This document shows positions 35,366 through 45,263 of a stretch of 64,000 nt of DNA, in pieces. The notes beneath the pieces were generated by a model. The model ran no database searches and was not told the DNA's origin. It saw only the letters and a list, made by a program, of their open reading frames with translations. The translations under genes and the position numbers were made by a program. Numbering within the stretch: position 1 is the stretch's first letter; the number at the start of each line of letters is the position of its first letter. This stretch comes from MPNO01 sp965200535 (GTDB taxonomy: Bacteria > Pseudomonadota > Alphaproteobacteria > MPNO01), in assembly GCA_965200535.1 (NCBI GenBank), contig CBDAUF010000001.1:1116001-1180000 (forward strand), given 5' to 3'.

Positions 35366-36400
35366 ATGCCCGTCACCCTGCGTCAGCTGCGATACTTCCA
35401 CGCCCTCGTCGAACACGGCTCCTTCAGCCGCGCCGCACGCAGCGTCCACGTCTCCCAGCCCGCCCTCTCGATCCAGATCAGGGAACTCGAAACCACCCTC
35501 GGCGGGCCCCTCGTCGAACGCGAAAGCCGCGGCATCCTGCTCACCCGCCTGGGGCGCGAGGCGCACGAACAGACAAGGCGCATCCTCGACGAGACCCTGC
35601 TCCTCGAGACCATGGGAAAACGCTTCGAGGAGGGGCCGCTGCGCTTCGCCGTCGGCATCCTGTCGACCCTCGCCCCCTACCTCCTGCCCGGCCTCCTGGA
35701 GCGCCTGCGCGGCGCCGCCCCGCGGGTCGAACTCACGGTCTCCGAGGCGCCCGGGCAGCAGCTGGTCGATGAACTCCTCGCCGGACGCCTCGACGCCGCC
35801 ATCGTCTCCCTGCCCCTGGGGATGCTCGAACTGCCCGAACGCGACCTCTTCCAGGACCGCTTCCTGCTCGCCGGGCGAACCCACCGCCTCGACGCCGTGC
35901 GCGCCCGCGGCAAGACACTCGCGCCGGCCGACCTGGCAAAGGCCGACAGCGGACCCCTCATCACCCTCGGGGAAGGACACTGCCTGGCAGACCAGGTGCT
36001 CGGCGCCTGCGCCATGTGGCGCATCCACGAGGTGCGCCGCGGCGCCGCCTCGCTCGCCACCCTGGCCCGCCTGGTCGCCGGCGGCGCCGGCCTCACCCTG
36101 CTCTCCGAAACCGCCGCCCTGTGCGAACGCGCCGCCGCCCCCGGCCTCGGCTTCCTGCGCTTCCCGGAACCCGAACCGGCAAGACGCATCGGCCTCGTCC
36201 ACCGCGCCGTCTACCGCGGACAACGCTGGATCGACACCCTCGCAGACGCCGCCGCAGACGCCGGCAACGCACTCCTCGACGACGCCAGAAACGCATTCGA
36301 AAACCACGCCCCGCAAAGAAACACCAGAACCAGACAACGCCCGAGACAGAAGCAGGACCCCATGCAACACATCAACGGCATCGCCGCCACGGCGCAATAA
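35366..36400 (+). CDS. LysR-family transcriptional regulator
   Basis: This 344-residue protein has an N-terminal winged HTH (LRQLRYFHALVEHGSFSRAARSVHVSQPALSIQIRELE, residues 5-42) and a periplasmic-binding-type effector domain resembling the OxyR/CynR group (FAVGILSTLAPYLLPGLLERLR). The ATG at 35366 has GGAGG 7 nt upstream. The C-terminal 40 residues are low-complexity and polar. It is divergent from the aldolase/ThDP operon and probably regulates it and perhaps the oxygenase operon. Confidence 0.92.
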   Translation: MPVTLRQLRYFHALVEHGSFSRAARSVHVSQPALSIQIRELETTLGGPLVERESRGILLTRLGREAHEQTRRILDETLLLETMGKRFEEGPLRFAVGILSTLAPYLLPGLLERLRGAAPRVELTVSEAPGQQLVDELLAGRLDAAIVSLPLGMLELPERDLFQDRFLLAGRTHRLDAVRARGKTLAPADLAKADSGPLITLGEGHCLADQVLGACAMWRIHEVRRGAASLATLARLVAGGAGLTLLSETAALCERAAAPGLGFLRFPEPEPARRIGLVHRAVYRGQRWIDTLADAAADAGNALLDDARNAFENHAPQRNTRTRQRPRQKQDPMQHINGIAATAQ

Positions 36401-36720
36401 ACACACCCGCACCCCGCCGGGCCCCGGGGCAGCCGGCCGCACCGCAGGAGCCGCACCGGCCCGCCGACAGACCCGGCCCGGCCCCAAAACCCCCAGCCGG
36501 CGCCTCACTCCGCGCTACAGCGCGCACGTCGTCAGCAGACCGAGCAGGCAGAGAGGAGAAAGACGATCAGGTGCGGCCCCGCCCCGCAAGCGCAACTGAC
36601 TCACCAACACCGGACTGGACGGCTGACAGCCTCGGTCAAGCGATGATAGAGTGGTTGGACTACAGAAAGGGAAGATCAATAGCCGGGTGATTGGGCTTTC
36701 CCAGTTACCGGAGGGACATC
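36401..36720. other. 320-nt gap without a supported gene
   Basis: Only shadow reading frames are present. The right end contains a GGAGG ribosome site for the next gene, and base composition falls slightly from about 36620. I see no tRNA, repeat or terminator with a T-run. Confidence 0.6.
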
Positions 36721-37065
36721 ATGGAGAGAGGTGCTGGGTGGACCCTTGCGTTGGCCGTCGTCGGGACGCTGGCGGTGCTGATCTACCTTACCTATGCGGA
36801 GATCGGCGAGATCAAAGCGGCATCGGCGCGGATCGACGAACGCACGAAATCCATTCAATCGAGCCTCTCGGCGATCCAATCGACCCTGGACGCTATGCAA
36901 GGCCGGCTCGCGGCCGTGGAACAAAAGGTTGCCGTGACCAATGAGCAAGTTGCGGGACTGGCGAGGACCAGAACCATCCCGACGGCTTTCTGGGAAAAGT
37001 ACAAGGTGGTACCCGTGACTGGACCGGACGCTACCGTCACGCCGGCGTCTGCCAGACCGGAATAG
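36721..37065 (+). CDS. small membrane-anchored coiled-coil protein
   Basis: The 114 residues are an N-terminal TM helix (WTLALAVVGTLAVLIYLTY, about 7-25), a coiled coil (about 27-80, ERTKSIQSSLSAIQSTLDAM) and a tail with AFWEKYKVVPVTGPD. The same layout, including an aromatic W-x-K-[YF] segment near the end, recurs in the protein at 55916-56239 (VIWQKFPALVLPAG). This suggests paralogues. I do not recognise a named family. The ATG at 36721 has GGAGG 6 nt upstream. Confidence 0.6.
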   Translation: MERGAGWTLALAVVGTLAVLIYLTYAEIGEIKAASARIDERTKSIQSSLSAIQSTLDAMQGRLAAVEQKVAVTNEQVAGLARTRTIPTAFWEKYKVVPVTGPDATVTPASARPE

Positions 37066-37205
37066 GCGACAGCGCTCCGCCCCCCGCCCGTTGGCACTAT
37101 TCCCTATAATTCCTCGACAAAACACATCCGCACTCCGCCGACCCTCGGGGAAACGCCCGCACGGCCCCCCGCACGGCGGTATCGCGGGCGGGGCGGCGAT
37201 GCCCG

Positions 37206-38834
37206 TCAGTGCGTCCGTTTCAACCGGATCATCTGCTTGACGACATCGGCGAATGCCTGTCTGAACTGTTCCGGCGTGGCGTTGTTGACGAAGACGTAGG
37301 TCCCGTCCGGATCGTCCTCCTAGCTGGAGCACTTCCGCAACTCTTCGGCCAGCCTGGTCCCGACATGGTTGGGATGCATCGCGGCGATCGTGAAGACGGT
37401 GATCCCCGCGTCCTTGGCGGCGGTGCAGCCGGTCCGCCGATGCCGCCAGGCATCGCTCACATGATTGTCTTCTCCGTCGGTCAGCAGAACGATGGCCTTG
37501 CGGACATCGGCGGTCCGGTCCATCGGGTGCACGGGATCGCCCCACACGCCGCGCCACGCGGGGTCGAGCAAGCGGATTCCCCACGCCAGTCCGGTGCTCG
37601 AGTAGGTCGCGGAGCCGGATGTTCACAGGTTGTCGACGGCGGTGCGCACGGCGGCCAGATCCGACGTGAGCGGCATGACTTCCGACGAGTTGCGGCAGTT
37701 GTCCTGCGGCTGGACCCGCCACGGCCCGTCCGGCTGGACGCCCCCCTGCCCGCACACGTTCCCTCGGGCGCGGGAGAGGTCGTAGCACAGCGGCTCTTCC
37801 CCTCCCTGATCGCTCGACTCGGGCCGGGTGTAATCCTGACACTGGTAGGACACATACTGATCGTCCGGATACGTCGTCCGGTCGGTGAAATAACCCATGA
37901 CGAACGGCTCGTCCGAGGGGAGCGCGGTGGAAAAGGAGGGCGCGCCTCCCTCGAGCCGCGGATCGGGGCACCCCGCCCACGCCCTGCACGCCTGCGGGAG
38001 CCGGTCCTTCGGAGGCATGGGCTGGATCTCCAGCATATACCGGCTGCTGTCCGGCGGCGTTCGCGTCGGATGGGGGTAGGTCCGCTGCGCGGGATAGACG
38101 GCCCATCCGTCGTTTTCCCAACGCGTGCGCGTGGACCCGTTCAGCCGGATCCGGTACGACCAGGGCACGATCCCCGCGGCGATGGCGGTGTTCGGGTGGC
38201 TGTCGAGAATATCGACGAGGTCGGTCGCCGCCTGTTTCACGATGTTCAGGCGGCTGCTGGGATCGCCGCTCGCGACTCTGGTGCCCTGGAGGTTATCGAG
38301 CATCGAAGAGGTCACATCGATGACAAGCACGATCTCCGTCGCGCCGAGAGAGGCTTCGGCGCCGGAGTCGACCCGGACCCGCTCGGGGCCGCTATGGTTG
38401 AGAACCCATTTCGAGAGCAGCGTTCCCCCGAGGTCGGCCCGGGCATCGACGCCCACGCTTCCCCGATCCCGGTCTATGTCGAGCGAAACGGCCAGCGTTT
38501 CGCTCATCTTCTGCCGCGCCGCCTCGCCGAGGTTCTCGGCCAGGTTCAGACGGACGTAGCGTTCCGCGACCGGGCGGAGGTGGGCGTCGACGTCCGCATC
38601 GGACATCGACTGGGGCAGTTCCTGGAGCTCTTTCGTCGCCGCGACCGCCCCGGCGTCCGCGGCGGACTTGAGCAGGTCGCGCTGGCTCACCAGCCAACTG
38701 TGGTCGACGATCAGCGCGCCCGCGCCGAGCGTCATCAGGGTGATCGCGGCGGCGAAGGCCGTCGCACCGGCGTGCGTCGCGCGCAAGAAACCAAACAAGG
38801 TTGCCAATTTCCGTCTGCCTCCCGATTCAGTCAT
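37206..38834 (-). CDS. tadG: TadG-like von Willebrand A pilus protein, interrupted by TGA and TAG
   Basis: From ATG 38834 the frame has a TadG TM start (GATAFAAAITLMTLGAGALIVD), then a vWA domain with IVLVIDVTSSM (about 168-178). The first stop is TGA at codon 404 (37625-37623). The same frame continues with SATYSSTGLAWGIRLL, the vWA segment VRKAIVLLTDGEDNHV and TVFTIA, then a TAG at codon 505 (37322-37320), then YVFVNNATPEQFRQAFADVV before a final TGA at 37206. The second half of the vWA fold is thus behind two stops with no frameshift. Up to the first stop the product is 403 residues. Either a twice-nonsense pseudogene or readthrough. Confidence 0.8.
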
Positions 38835-38890
38835 CGCGCGCTGCCGGGCGCCCGATCGCAGCGCCGAAGCGCCCCGCCGTCCGCAGCCCG

Positions 38891-39953
38891 TTACCGGCAT
38901 GGGACGTAGGCAACCGGGTGGGCGCGGAAGCGGGCGTTCCAGGCCGTGTCGAAAGCGGACCGGGCGCGGCCGGCGAACGCGAGGCCGGAACAGACCTGCT
39001 CGATCAGACAGGACGGGGAAAGATGTCCGTGGGTTCCGCTCTCCACCTCGGTCGCCACATAGCCGCCGTCCGACTCCTCGGCCGGATCGAGGCGCAGGCT
39101 TTCCGTGCGCAGCCCCTCCCGGGTCTGCGCCCCGGTGTCGAGCAGCAGGGCCGCGGCGAGTTCCTCCATCCATCGCGGCGCCCTCGGGCCGGCGGCCGCC
39201 GCCCGCAGTTCGGCCCGGGCGGCATCGGCCTCGCGGGGGTCGCGCAGCCGGGCGAGCGCCTGGGTGACCGCGATCCCGCGGGCGTCCCCCAGCCGCCGCC
39301 TGACCGCGCCGGGAAGCCGGTTCGCCGCGCGGACGAGATCGTCCAGGCCGTTCTCCGGCGCGGCCCCGCCGGAACCGGCGGCGAACTCGAACGCATTCAT
39401 GGCCTCGGCGCGGATCTGCGCTTCCAGGGCGGTCATGTCGAGAGCGGCGGAGTCCTCGCCGGGTCCGCCCGCGGCGGTGCCCGCCGCCGCCGGGCCGGCG
39501 GCATCGGCGTCCGGAATCCGGCCCGCGGCGCGCTGCAGCTCCGCCAGTTCCCTGCCGAGCGCCAGTTCGCCGGGATCGGGCTCGGGAGGCGCCGGGGGGG
39601 CTTCCTCCTCGACGCCGGTATGCGGCGGCAGCGCCGCCGGTTCGGCGGCGGGGATACGGACCCCGGCGCGTTCGGCGAGGGCGCGCAGCCAGCGGACTTC
39701 GCCGAGGTCGAAGGGATGCACCCGGTAGCCGTTCATCGGCGCGAGATACCGCCGCCGGGGGGCGCATGCGCCGCGCGCCGCGTTCACCCCGGCGGTGGGC
39801 GCGGGCCGCGCCGTCGAGGGCGGCGCCGGTCGCCGGGGCCTGGATCGCCGCCCAGTCGAGGGGAGACTCGCCGTCCAGCCGCTGCCTGACCGCATCGGGA
39901 AGCGACATCGCCGCGCGTGCGAAGAGTTCAGCCGAATCCACCGTGTCCTCCAT
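38891..39953 (-). pseudogene. Tad-locus protein of unknown function, frameshifted
   Basis: From ATG 39953 one frame reads MEDTVDSAELFARAAMSLP...LDWAAIQAPATGAALDGAARA, then becomes low-complexity Arg-rich. From about 39790 the next frame reads coding-like sequence (RRRYLAPMNGYRVHPFDLGE... ending FRAHPVAYVPCR). A one-base indel near 39780-39800 would make one protein of about 350 residues. It has two similar segments, FARAAMSLPDAVRQRL and VRAANRLPGAVRRRL. Alternatively the second frame is a separate gene from ATG 39735. Family unknown. It lies between rcpC and tadG. Confidence 0.5.
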
Positions 39954-39980
39954 CAAACCGAAGCCGGTGCCGGGGGGCCT

Positions 39981-41645
39981 TCATCGGGGCGCGCCCTCTG
40001 CCGCGGCGGGGAATGCCTGCTCGGTGACCTTGTCGCCCCGGATCACGCGGACCGTCCTCGGCGGCGCCAGCGCGTTTTTCTTCGCCCCGGACCCGGCGGC
40101 GGGTTTCGCCGCCGGCGCCGGGGCGTCGTCGCGGGAGGCCGCCGGCGGCTCCGGCAGGGCCAGCAGTTCGCGCAGGTTGACCAGCCCGCCGGCCGGCGGG
40201 GCCGCCGCCGCCGCCAGCGAGCGGACGGCCAGCGACAGGGAGCCTTCGTGTTCGCCGAGCGCCAGGAGATCGGCCTCCGGCGGGGAGACCTCCAGCGTCG
40301 CGGTGACGATCTGGCTGCGCTTGACCGGCTCGCCCCCGCGCGCGATTTGCGCCCCGCTTCCCACCCGGCGGTCGACCGCGACCACCCGCACATCCTGCAG
40401 GATGGTGCGGGTGAACACGCCTTGCCCGCCCTCGTCGAGCTTGAGCTTGGCGGTCAGGATCACGTCCACCCGGTCGCCCGGATCGATCAGCCCGGCGTGG
40501 CGCGTCACCGCGCGGGTGCCGGGGCGGAGCACGGCGGCGAGAAACCCGCGCCGGCCCGGACCGACGACCGCCGACCGGGTGAGCGGCGCGCCGGCGGCGA
40601 GCGCCTCGCGCACCGCGTAGCCCCTGAGCGCATCGACCACGGCCCCCTCGGCAACCACGTGGCCGCGCCGCACCTCGCCCGCCTTCAGCTGCACGGCGAC
40701 CATGTCGTCTTCGCCCAGCAGGGTGCCGACCGCGAGGTGTCGCGCCGCGGCGAGCACCGTGCGCGTCTCCGGCTCGCTCGGCAACGGCAACGGCGGCGGC
40801 GGCGGGGCCGGGGCGGCGGCGCGCTCGCGCTCGGTCTCGGTCGGCAGGGACAGCAGTTCCTCGAGGTCGACCGCCTCGCTCCGGGCGGGCCGGGCGGCGG
40901 CCGCGGCGAGCGGGCGGACGGCGAGCGAGAGCAACCCCTCGTGGTCGCCGAGCGCCAGACGGTCGGCCTCGGACGGCGAGACCTCGAGGGTCGCGGTGAC
41001 GATCTTGGTGCGCGTGACCTCCTTGCCGCCGTCGGCGGTCTCCGCCTCCACCCCGATCTGGCGGTCGACGGCGAGCACCCGCACGTCCTCGAGGATGGTG
41101 CGCGTGAACACGCCCTGCGCGCCGCCGGCGAGCTTGAGCCCGGCGGTCAGGATCACGTCCACCCGGTCGCCCGGATCAACCAGGCCGGCGTGGCTCGTCC
41201 CCGCGCCGAGCTCGATGGTCACGGCGCGGGTGCCGGGGCGGAGCACGGCGGCGAGGAACCCGCGCTGGCCGGGGCCGACGACCGCCGAGCGGGCGATCGG
41301 CGCGCCGGCGGCGAGGGCTGCGCGCACCGCGTGGCCGCGCAGCTTGTCGACCGCCTTGTCGTCGGCCGGGACATGGCCGCGCCGGACCTCCTTGTCCGGA
41401 TAATCGGTTTCGGCGAAGTCCTACTCGCGCAGCAGGGTGCCGACCGGCAGGTTGCGCGCCGCGGCGAGGATCTTGCGGGTCTTCTGTTTCTTCTTCGGCG
41501 CCGGCGCGGCCGCGGTAACGTTTCCCGCCTGCCGGTCCGCATCGTCGCCGCTCGACGGCAGCAGGAACCGCACGGCGGCCACCGTGGCGATCAGCGGCAC
41601 CGCGACCAGCAGCACCAGGATGATGACCGTCCGGTATCTCTGCAT
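39981..41645 (-). CDS. rcpC: RcpC/CpaB-like Tad pilus protein with tandem SAF modules, in-frame TAG at codon 75
   Basis: ATG 41645 opens with a TM anchor (TVIILVLLVAVPLIATVAAVRFLL). Two copies of the RcpC/CpaB module follow: copy 1 from ILAAARNLPVGTLLRE and copy 2 from VLAAARHLAVGTLLGE, each with RGFLAAVLRPGTRAVT, DPGDRVDVILT, VFTRTIL and IVTATLEVSP. In copy 1 the codon after GTLLRE is TAG (41423-41421), and the same frame resumes DFAETDYPDKEVRRGHV. At the matching place copy 2 has Asp. Without readthrough only 74 residues are made, though a GTG at 41327 could restart. Total 554 codons. Confidence 0.82.
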
Positions 41646-41678
41646 CGGGCCTCTCCGGTTGCGCCGCCGGGCGGCGGC

Positions 41679-42104
41679 TCACGCCAGCGGGTAGGGCATC
41701 TCGAACGGCAGCGCACGCGGCAGGACGACGGCCAGCGCCGCCGGCGAAATCGCCACCGCGAACGGCAGTTCCGACCGGAGCGCCCGCGCGCCGACGAACG
41801 GCAGCAGCGCCGCCGCGCTCAGCGCCAGCGCACAGGCGCCGAGCACCAGCAGGAAAAGGGCGAGATCGGCCGGCCCCGCCCACAGCCCGGCGGCGGCGGC
41901 GAGCTTGGCGTCGCCCGCCCCGAACCGCCCGGTCGCATAGAGCGCGACCCCGCCGGCGAGCAGCGCGGCGGCGATCGCGAGATGCCCCCACAGCGGCCCG
42001 CGCGGCGCGCTCCCGCCGCCCGCCGCGTAGGCCGCGAAGAGCCCGAACAGGGCGCACGCGCCCCACTCTGCCGGCCGGACGATCCACGGTACCGCGTCTT
42101 CCAT
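41679..42104 (-). CDS. tadV: TadV/CpaA-like prepilin peptidase (A24)
   Basis: This 141-residue membrane protein has about four TM segments and the A24 motif FGAGDAKL (residues 61-68), whose Asp is one of the two catalytic aspartates. The first Asp, normally in a [P/R]xD/N motif after TM1, is not evident: the region reads AAYAAGGGSAPRGPLWGHL. It may be degenerate or inactive. It is next to rcpC as in other tad loci. Confidence 0.8.
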   Translation of the reverse strand: MEDAVPWIVRPAEWGACALFGLFAAYAAGGGSAPRGPLWGHLAIAAALLAGGVALYATGRFGAGDAKLAAAAGLWAGPADLALFLLVLGACALALSAAALLPFVGARALRSELPFAVAISPAALAVVLPRALPFEMPYPLA

Positions 42105-42127
42105 CGTCGGTCTCCCCGGCCCCGGAC

Positions 42128-43450
42128 CTAGCCGGGCCGGCTGCGCTCCCGCAGGCGGACGAGCGTCTGCCCGAGCCGGTGGACGGCGCGGTTCACGCCG
42201 GCGATCTCCTCCGGGCTGTCGATGGCGACCGGGCTCACCCGCTCCCCCTGCGCCGACCGTTCGGCCACCTCGCCGACCGCACCGAGGGCGGCGGCGTAGC
42301 GCCGGGCGGTGGCGACCGCGAGCGCGGCGGCGAGCGCGGTGACGAACAGCGCCATCCCGGCCAGCGCCAGCGCCATGATCAGCCGCCAGTCGCGCAGCGC
42401 CTCCTCGATGCCGCGCAGCGCGGTGATCGGTTCCTGTATCGCGGAGAGCGGCCGCTGCACGATGGCGATCCAGTTGAAGCCGCCGAAGCGCGCGGCGGTC
42501 GAGGCGTAGGTCTCGCGCCCGCCGGTGCGGGCGTAACCGGCGAGCCAGTCGTCGTCGACGGCAAACCCGGTCTCCTCGCCGCCGAAGCCGGCGCGCACCG
42601 ACGCCTCGCCCTGCTCGCGGAGATTGACCTCGGCGCTCATGATGCGCTCGCGGGCGTGGTTCGACGCGGTCTCGGCGATCAGCGCACCGGAGTCGGTGGC
42701 GACCTGCACGCGCCCGCCCGGGATGGTCCGCGCCGCCCGGTCGGCGATCCTCTGCACCGGCTCGATGGCCAGCACCGTCTTCATCACCCCGACCGGCTGG
42801 TCGGAGCGCGCGCGGTCGATGCGGATCGAGATCTCGACCGACCACACCCCGGCCGAGTCGTCGAACTCGACCTCGCCCACCGAGATGCCCTGGTTCCAGG
42901 CCCTCTGCCACCATTCCTCGTCGGACTGCACGAAGTCGCTCGTCGGGTTGGTGGCCGCCACGTTGAACCCGTTGCGGTCGGTGAAGAAGACCTCCGCGAA
43001 GTAGGGCGACGCGGCGACCTGCTGGCGCAGGAAGGCATCGGCTTCGGGCGCCAGGTTGAGCGTCTTGCGGACGCGGAACCGGTTCTCGATCTCCTCCACC
43101 GACATGTTCGTGAACCCTTCCGCCCGGTGCCGCGCATGGGCCGCCTGCGCGGCGCCGACGACGGTGCCGGACGATGCCCACGCCTTGGCCTCCGAGATGC
43201 GGCCGATGAGGAAGGTGTCGATCTGGCCGGTGACGTTGGTCGCCCGCGCCACCATGTCCATCCGCGCGATGTCGTCGGTCAGCGCGCTCCGGCTGCGCGA
43301 GAAGCTGGTCTCGATAATGTCGAGATGATAGGTCAGAAGCAGAAAGGCGAGGCCGCCGGTCAGCAGAATCGGCAGCGCCACGCTGAACAGCACATTGGAT
43401 ACGAGCTGCATCCGCAGGCTGCTGCTCCGGCGTCGTTGTACCGTCGTCAT
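42128..43450 (-). CDS. dCache-HAMP membrane sensor without output domain
   Basis: This 440-residue protein has TM1 at about 19-43, a large periplasmic double-Cache domain (about 45-340, with YFAEVFFTDRNGFNVAATNPTSDFVQSDEEWWQRAWNQG), TM2 at about 357-382 and a HAMP-like segment (VATARRYAAALGAVGEVAERSAQGE) to the end. The Cache region resembles chemoreceptor/kinase ligand domains. It stops after HAMP, so it must work through a partner, presumably the kinase-like protein encoded just upstream (34 nt gap). Confidence 0.85.
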   Translation of the reverse strand: MTTVQRRRSSSLRMQLVSNVLFSVALPILLTGGLAFLLLTYHLDIIETSFSRSRSALTDDIARMDMVARATNVTGQIDTFLIGRISEAKAWASSGTVVGAAQAAHARHRAEGFTNMSVEEIENRFRVRKTLNLAPEADAFLRQQVAASPYFAEVFFTDRNGFNVAATNPTSDFVQSDEEWWQRAWNQGISVGEVEFDDSAGVWSVEISIRIDRARSDQPVGVMKTVLAIEPVQRIADRAARTIPGGRVQVATDSGALIAETASNHARERIMSAEVNLREQGEASVRAGFGGEETGFAVDDDWLAGYARTGGRETYASTAARFGGFNWIAIVQRPLSAIQEPITALRGIEEALRDWRLIMALALAGMALFVTALAAALAVATARRYAAALGAVGEVAERSAQGERVSPVAIDSPEEIAGVNRAVHRLGQTLVRLRERSRPG

Positions 43451-43484
43451 TGCACCGTTTCCCGTATTCCGTCCGCAGAAGCGT

Positions 43485-45263
43485 TCAGGGGCCCGAAATC
43501 CCCGCCGGCAGCACGATGCGCACCGCCGTGCCCTGGCCGAGCAGCGAATTGAGCTTGATCTCGCCGCCGTAGCTCTTCGCCAGATGCCGGGCCAGCGCGA
43601 GGCCGATGCCCATCGACCCGTCGCGCGACGTGTACAACGGCTTGAAGACGTTCATCCGCTTGTCCGGGGCGATGCCGTCGCCGTTGTCGATGACGGTGAT
43701 CAGGATCTCGTCGTTCTTGCGCACGGTGTCGATCTTGATCATGCCCTTGCCGTCCTCGTGCCCGCGCACCGCGGCCATCGAGTTCTCGACGATCTCGGCC
43801 AGCAGCATCTCGAACTCGTCCTTCGAGGCGAAGATCTCCGGCAGTTCGCCGAGGTTCCTGACGATGATCGCCCCGCCGGCCGCCTCGGCCGCCTGGACCA
43901 CGGTCTCGACGCAGGCGTTGAGGTCGATCATGCCGCGGTCGATGCCCTGGGCCAGGCCGTTGGGCAGGGCGTCCAGCCGCTTGGCGAGGTCGGCGATGCC
44001 GTTCATCCGCTGGCGGACGCTGACCGCGATGGCGGCGATCGCCTCGATTTCCTCGTCCATGTCGGTCCCGTCGAGCGCGAACCCGCCGCCGCTGCGCACC
44101 GCGTCCTGGATGCGCTGCTGGGTGCGGCGCAGATAGTCCATGCGCCCGGCGATCTCCTCCGCCGAGGCGGCGAGGGTCTCGGCCAGGCTGCTGACCACGA
44201 AGCCCTGCCGCAGCGGCGAATCCGCATCCGCCAGCGCCGGGCCGGCCGGCAGCCGCAGCGGCGCCGGCTCGACGGCGGGCGCCGGCGCCGGGGCGGCGGG
44301 AGCGGGCGCCGGGGCCTCCGGTTCCGCCGCGGCGGCGGGCTCCTCGGCGGCGGCGGCGGCGGCCGGGGCCGGTTCGACCTCGATGGCGGCGGGCCTGGAG
44401 GCGACCCGCGGCGCCACCGCCCTCCCCGACAGCCGCTGCTGGACGGCGAGCAGGATCCAGAAGGCGATCATCGCGGCGATGGCGGCGACGCTGCCGCGGT
44501 TGTAGTAGGTCGCCAGGATCTTCTGCTTGCCGAGCTCGAATTCCAGCGCGCCGGTCAACTGGGCGGTCAGGTCGGAGATGTCGTTGGAGGTGGCGCTGGA
44601 GTAGAGCTTCTCGGTCGGCCCCTGCTTGCTGACCAGGACCTCGGCGTGGGAGAACAGGTTGGCCAGCGCATTGGCGAGCCCCGGCGCATACGACACGCTG
44701 GCCTCGCGCAGCGACTCGATCTCCGTCGTCAGCCGCGCCTGCGAGGTCTCGGTCGGCGTCGCCAGGTAGAGGTTCACGTCGCGGATCAGGCCGGAAATGT
44801 CGCGCACCAGCGCGTCGTTGTCCGCGTTCTGCGCCTGGCGCAGCACGTTGGTCGCGGCCAGCGGCAGATAGCGCCGCGAGTTGCGCACCACGGCGTAGCC
44901 CGTCTTGAACCGCTCGATGCGCTCCTCCTTGGCCTCGATCGCGCTCAGATAGGCCTGGATGTCGCTCGACAGCCGGTCCGGCATCCCGCCGATGCGCTGG
45001 GCGGTGTCGGACAGGTTGTCCTTCAGCCGCGCCATGCGCGGGATGAAGGCGGCGAGCGAATCGAAGTCGGCGAACGGGTTCGCCTTGACCCGCGTGATCT
45101 CCATGCTCCAGTCGGACGATGCGAGCTGGATCTGCCGCACCAGGTCGACCGACCGCCGGTAATGCTGTCCGCTGTTGTTGTCGGCGAGCAGGTAGAGCGC
45201 GACCGCCACGGCCAGCAGGATGGCGGAGATGCAGATGCCGAGAATGACTGCGCCAGCTCTCAT
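43485..45263 (-). CDS. histidine-kinase-like sensor with HATPase domain
   Basis: The 592 residues have TM1 (5-27), a helical periplasmic region (about 30-250, DAHL-like), TM2 (about 256-275), a Pro/Ala/Glu-rich linker, a helical dimerisation part and a HATPase domain. The ATPase has N box EIVENSMAAVRGH, G1 DNGDGIAPD and G2 GSMGIGLALARHLA. The helix where HisKA carries its phosphoacceptor (RQGFVVSSLAETLAASAEEIAGRMDYLRRTQQRI) has no histidine in the expected H-box. It may be a non-canonical kinase. It is coupled by ATGA to the peroxidase gene. Confidence 0.85.
   Translation of the reverse strand: MRAGAVILGICISAILLAVAVALYLLADNNSGQHYRRSVDLVRQIQLASSDWSMEITRVKANPFADFDSLAAFIPRMARLKDNLSDTAQRIGGMPDRLSSDIQAYLSAIEAKEERIERFKTGYAVVRNSRRYLPLAATNVLRQAQNADNDALVRDISGLIRDVNLYLATPTETSQARLTTEIESLREASVSYAPGLANALANLFSHAEVLVSKQGPTEKLYSSATSNDISDLTAQLTGALEFELGKQKILATYYNRGSVAAIAAMIAFWILLAVQQRLSGRAVAPRVASRPAAIEVEPAPAAAAAAEEPAAAAEPEAPAPAPAAPAPAPAVEPAPLRLPAGPALADADSPLRQGFVVSSLAETLAASAEEIAGRMDYLRRTQQRIQDAVRSGGGFALDGTDMDEEIEAIAAIAVSVRQRMNGIADLAKRLDALPNGLAQGIDRGMIDLNACVETVVQAAEAAGGAIIVRNLGELPEIFASKDEFEMLLAEIVENSMAAVRGHEDGKGMIKIDTVRKNDEILITVIDNGDGIAPDKRMNVFKPLYTSRDGSMGIGLALARHLAKSYGGEIKLNSLLGQGTAVRIVLPAGISGP

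Noticed and set aside
36016..36690. Arg/Pro-rich frame over the end of the LysR gene
   Set aside because: Out-of-frame shadow of the regulator; no ribosome site or domain.
37623..37625. Selenocysteine at the tadG TGA
   Set aside because: No SECIS-like hairpin is evident after the codon, TadG is not a selenoprotein family, and four of the five stops are TAG.
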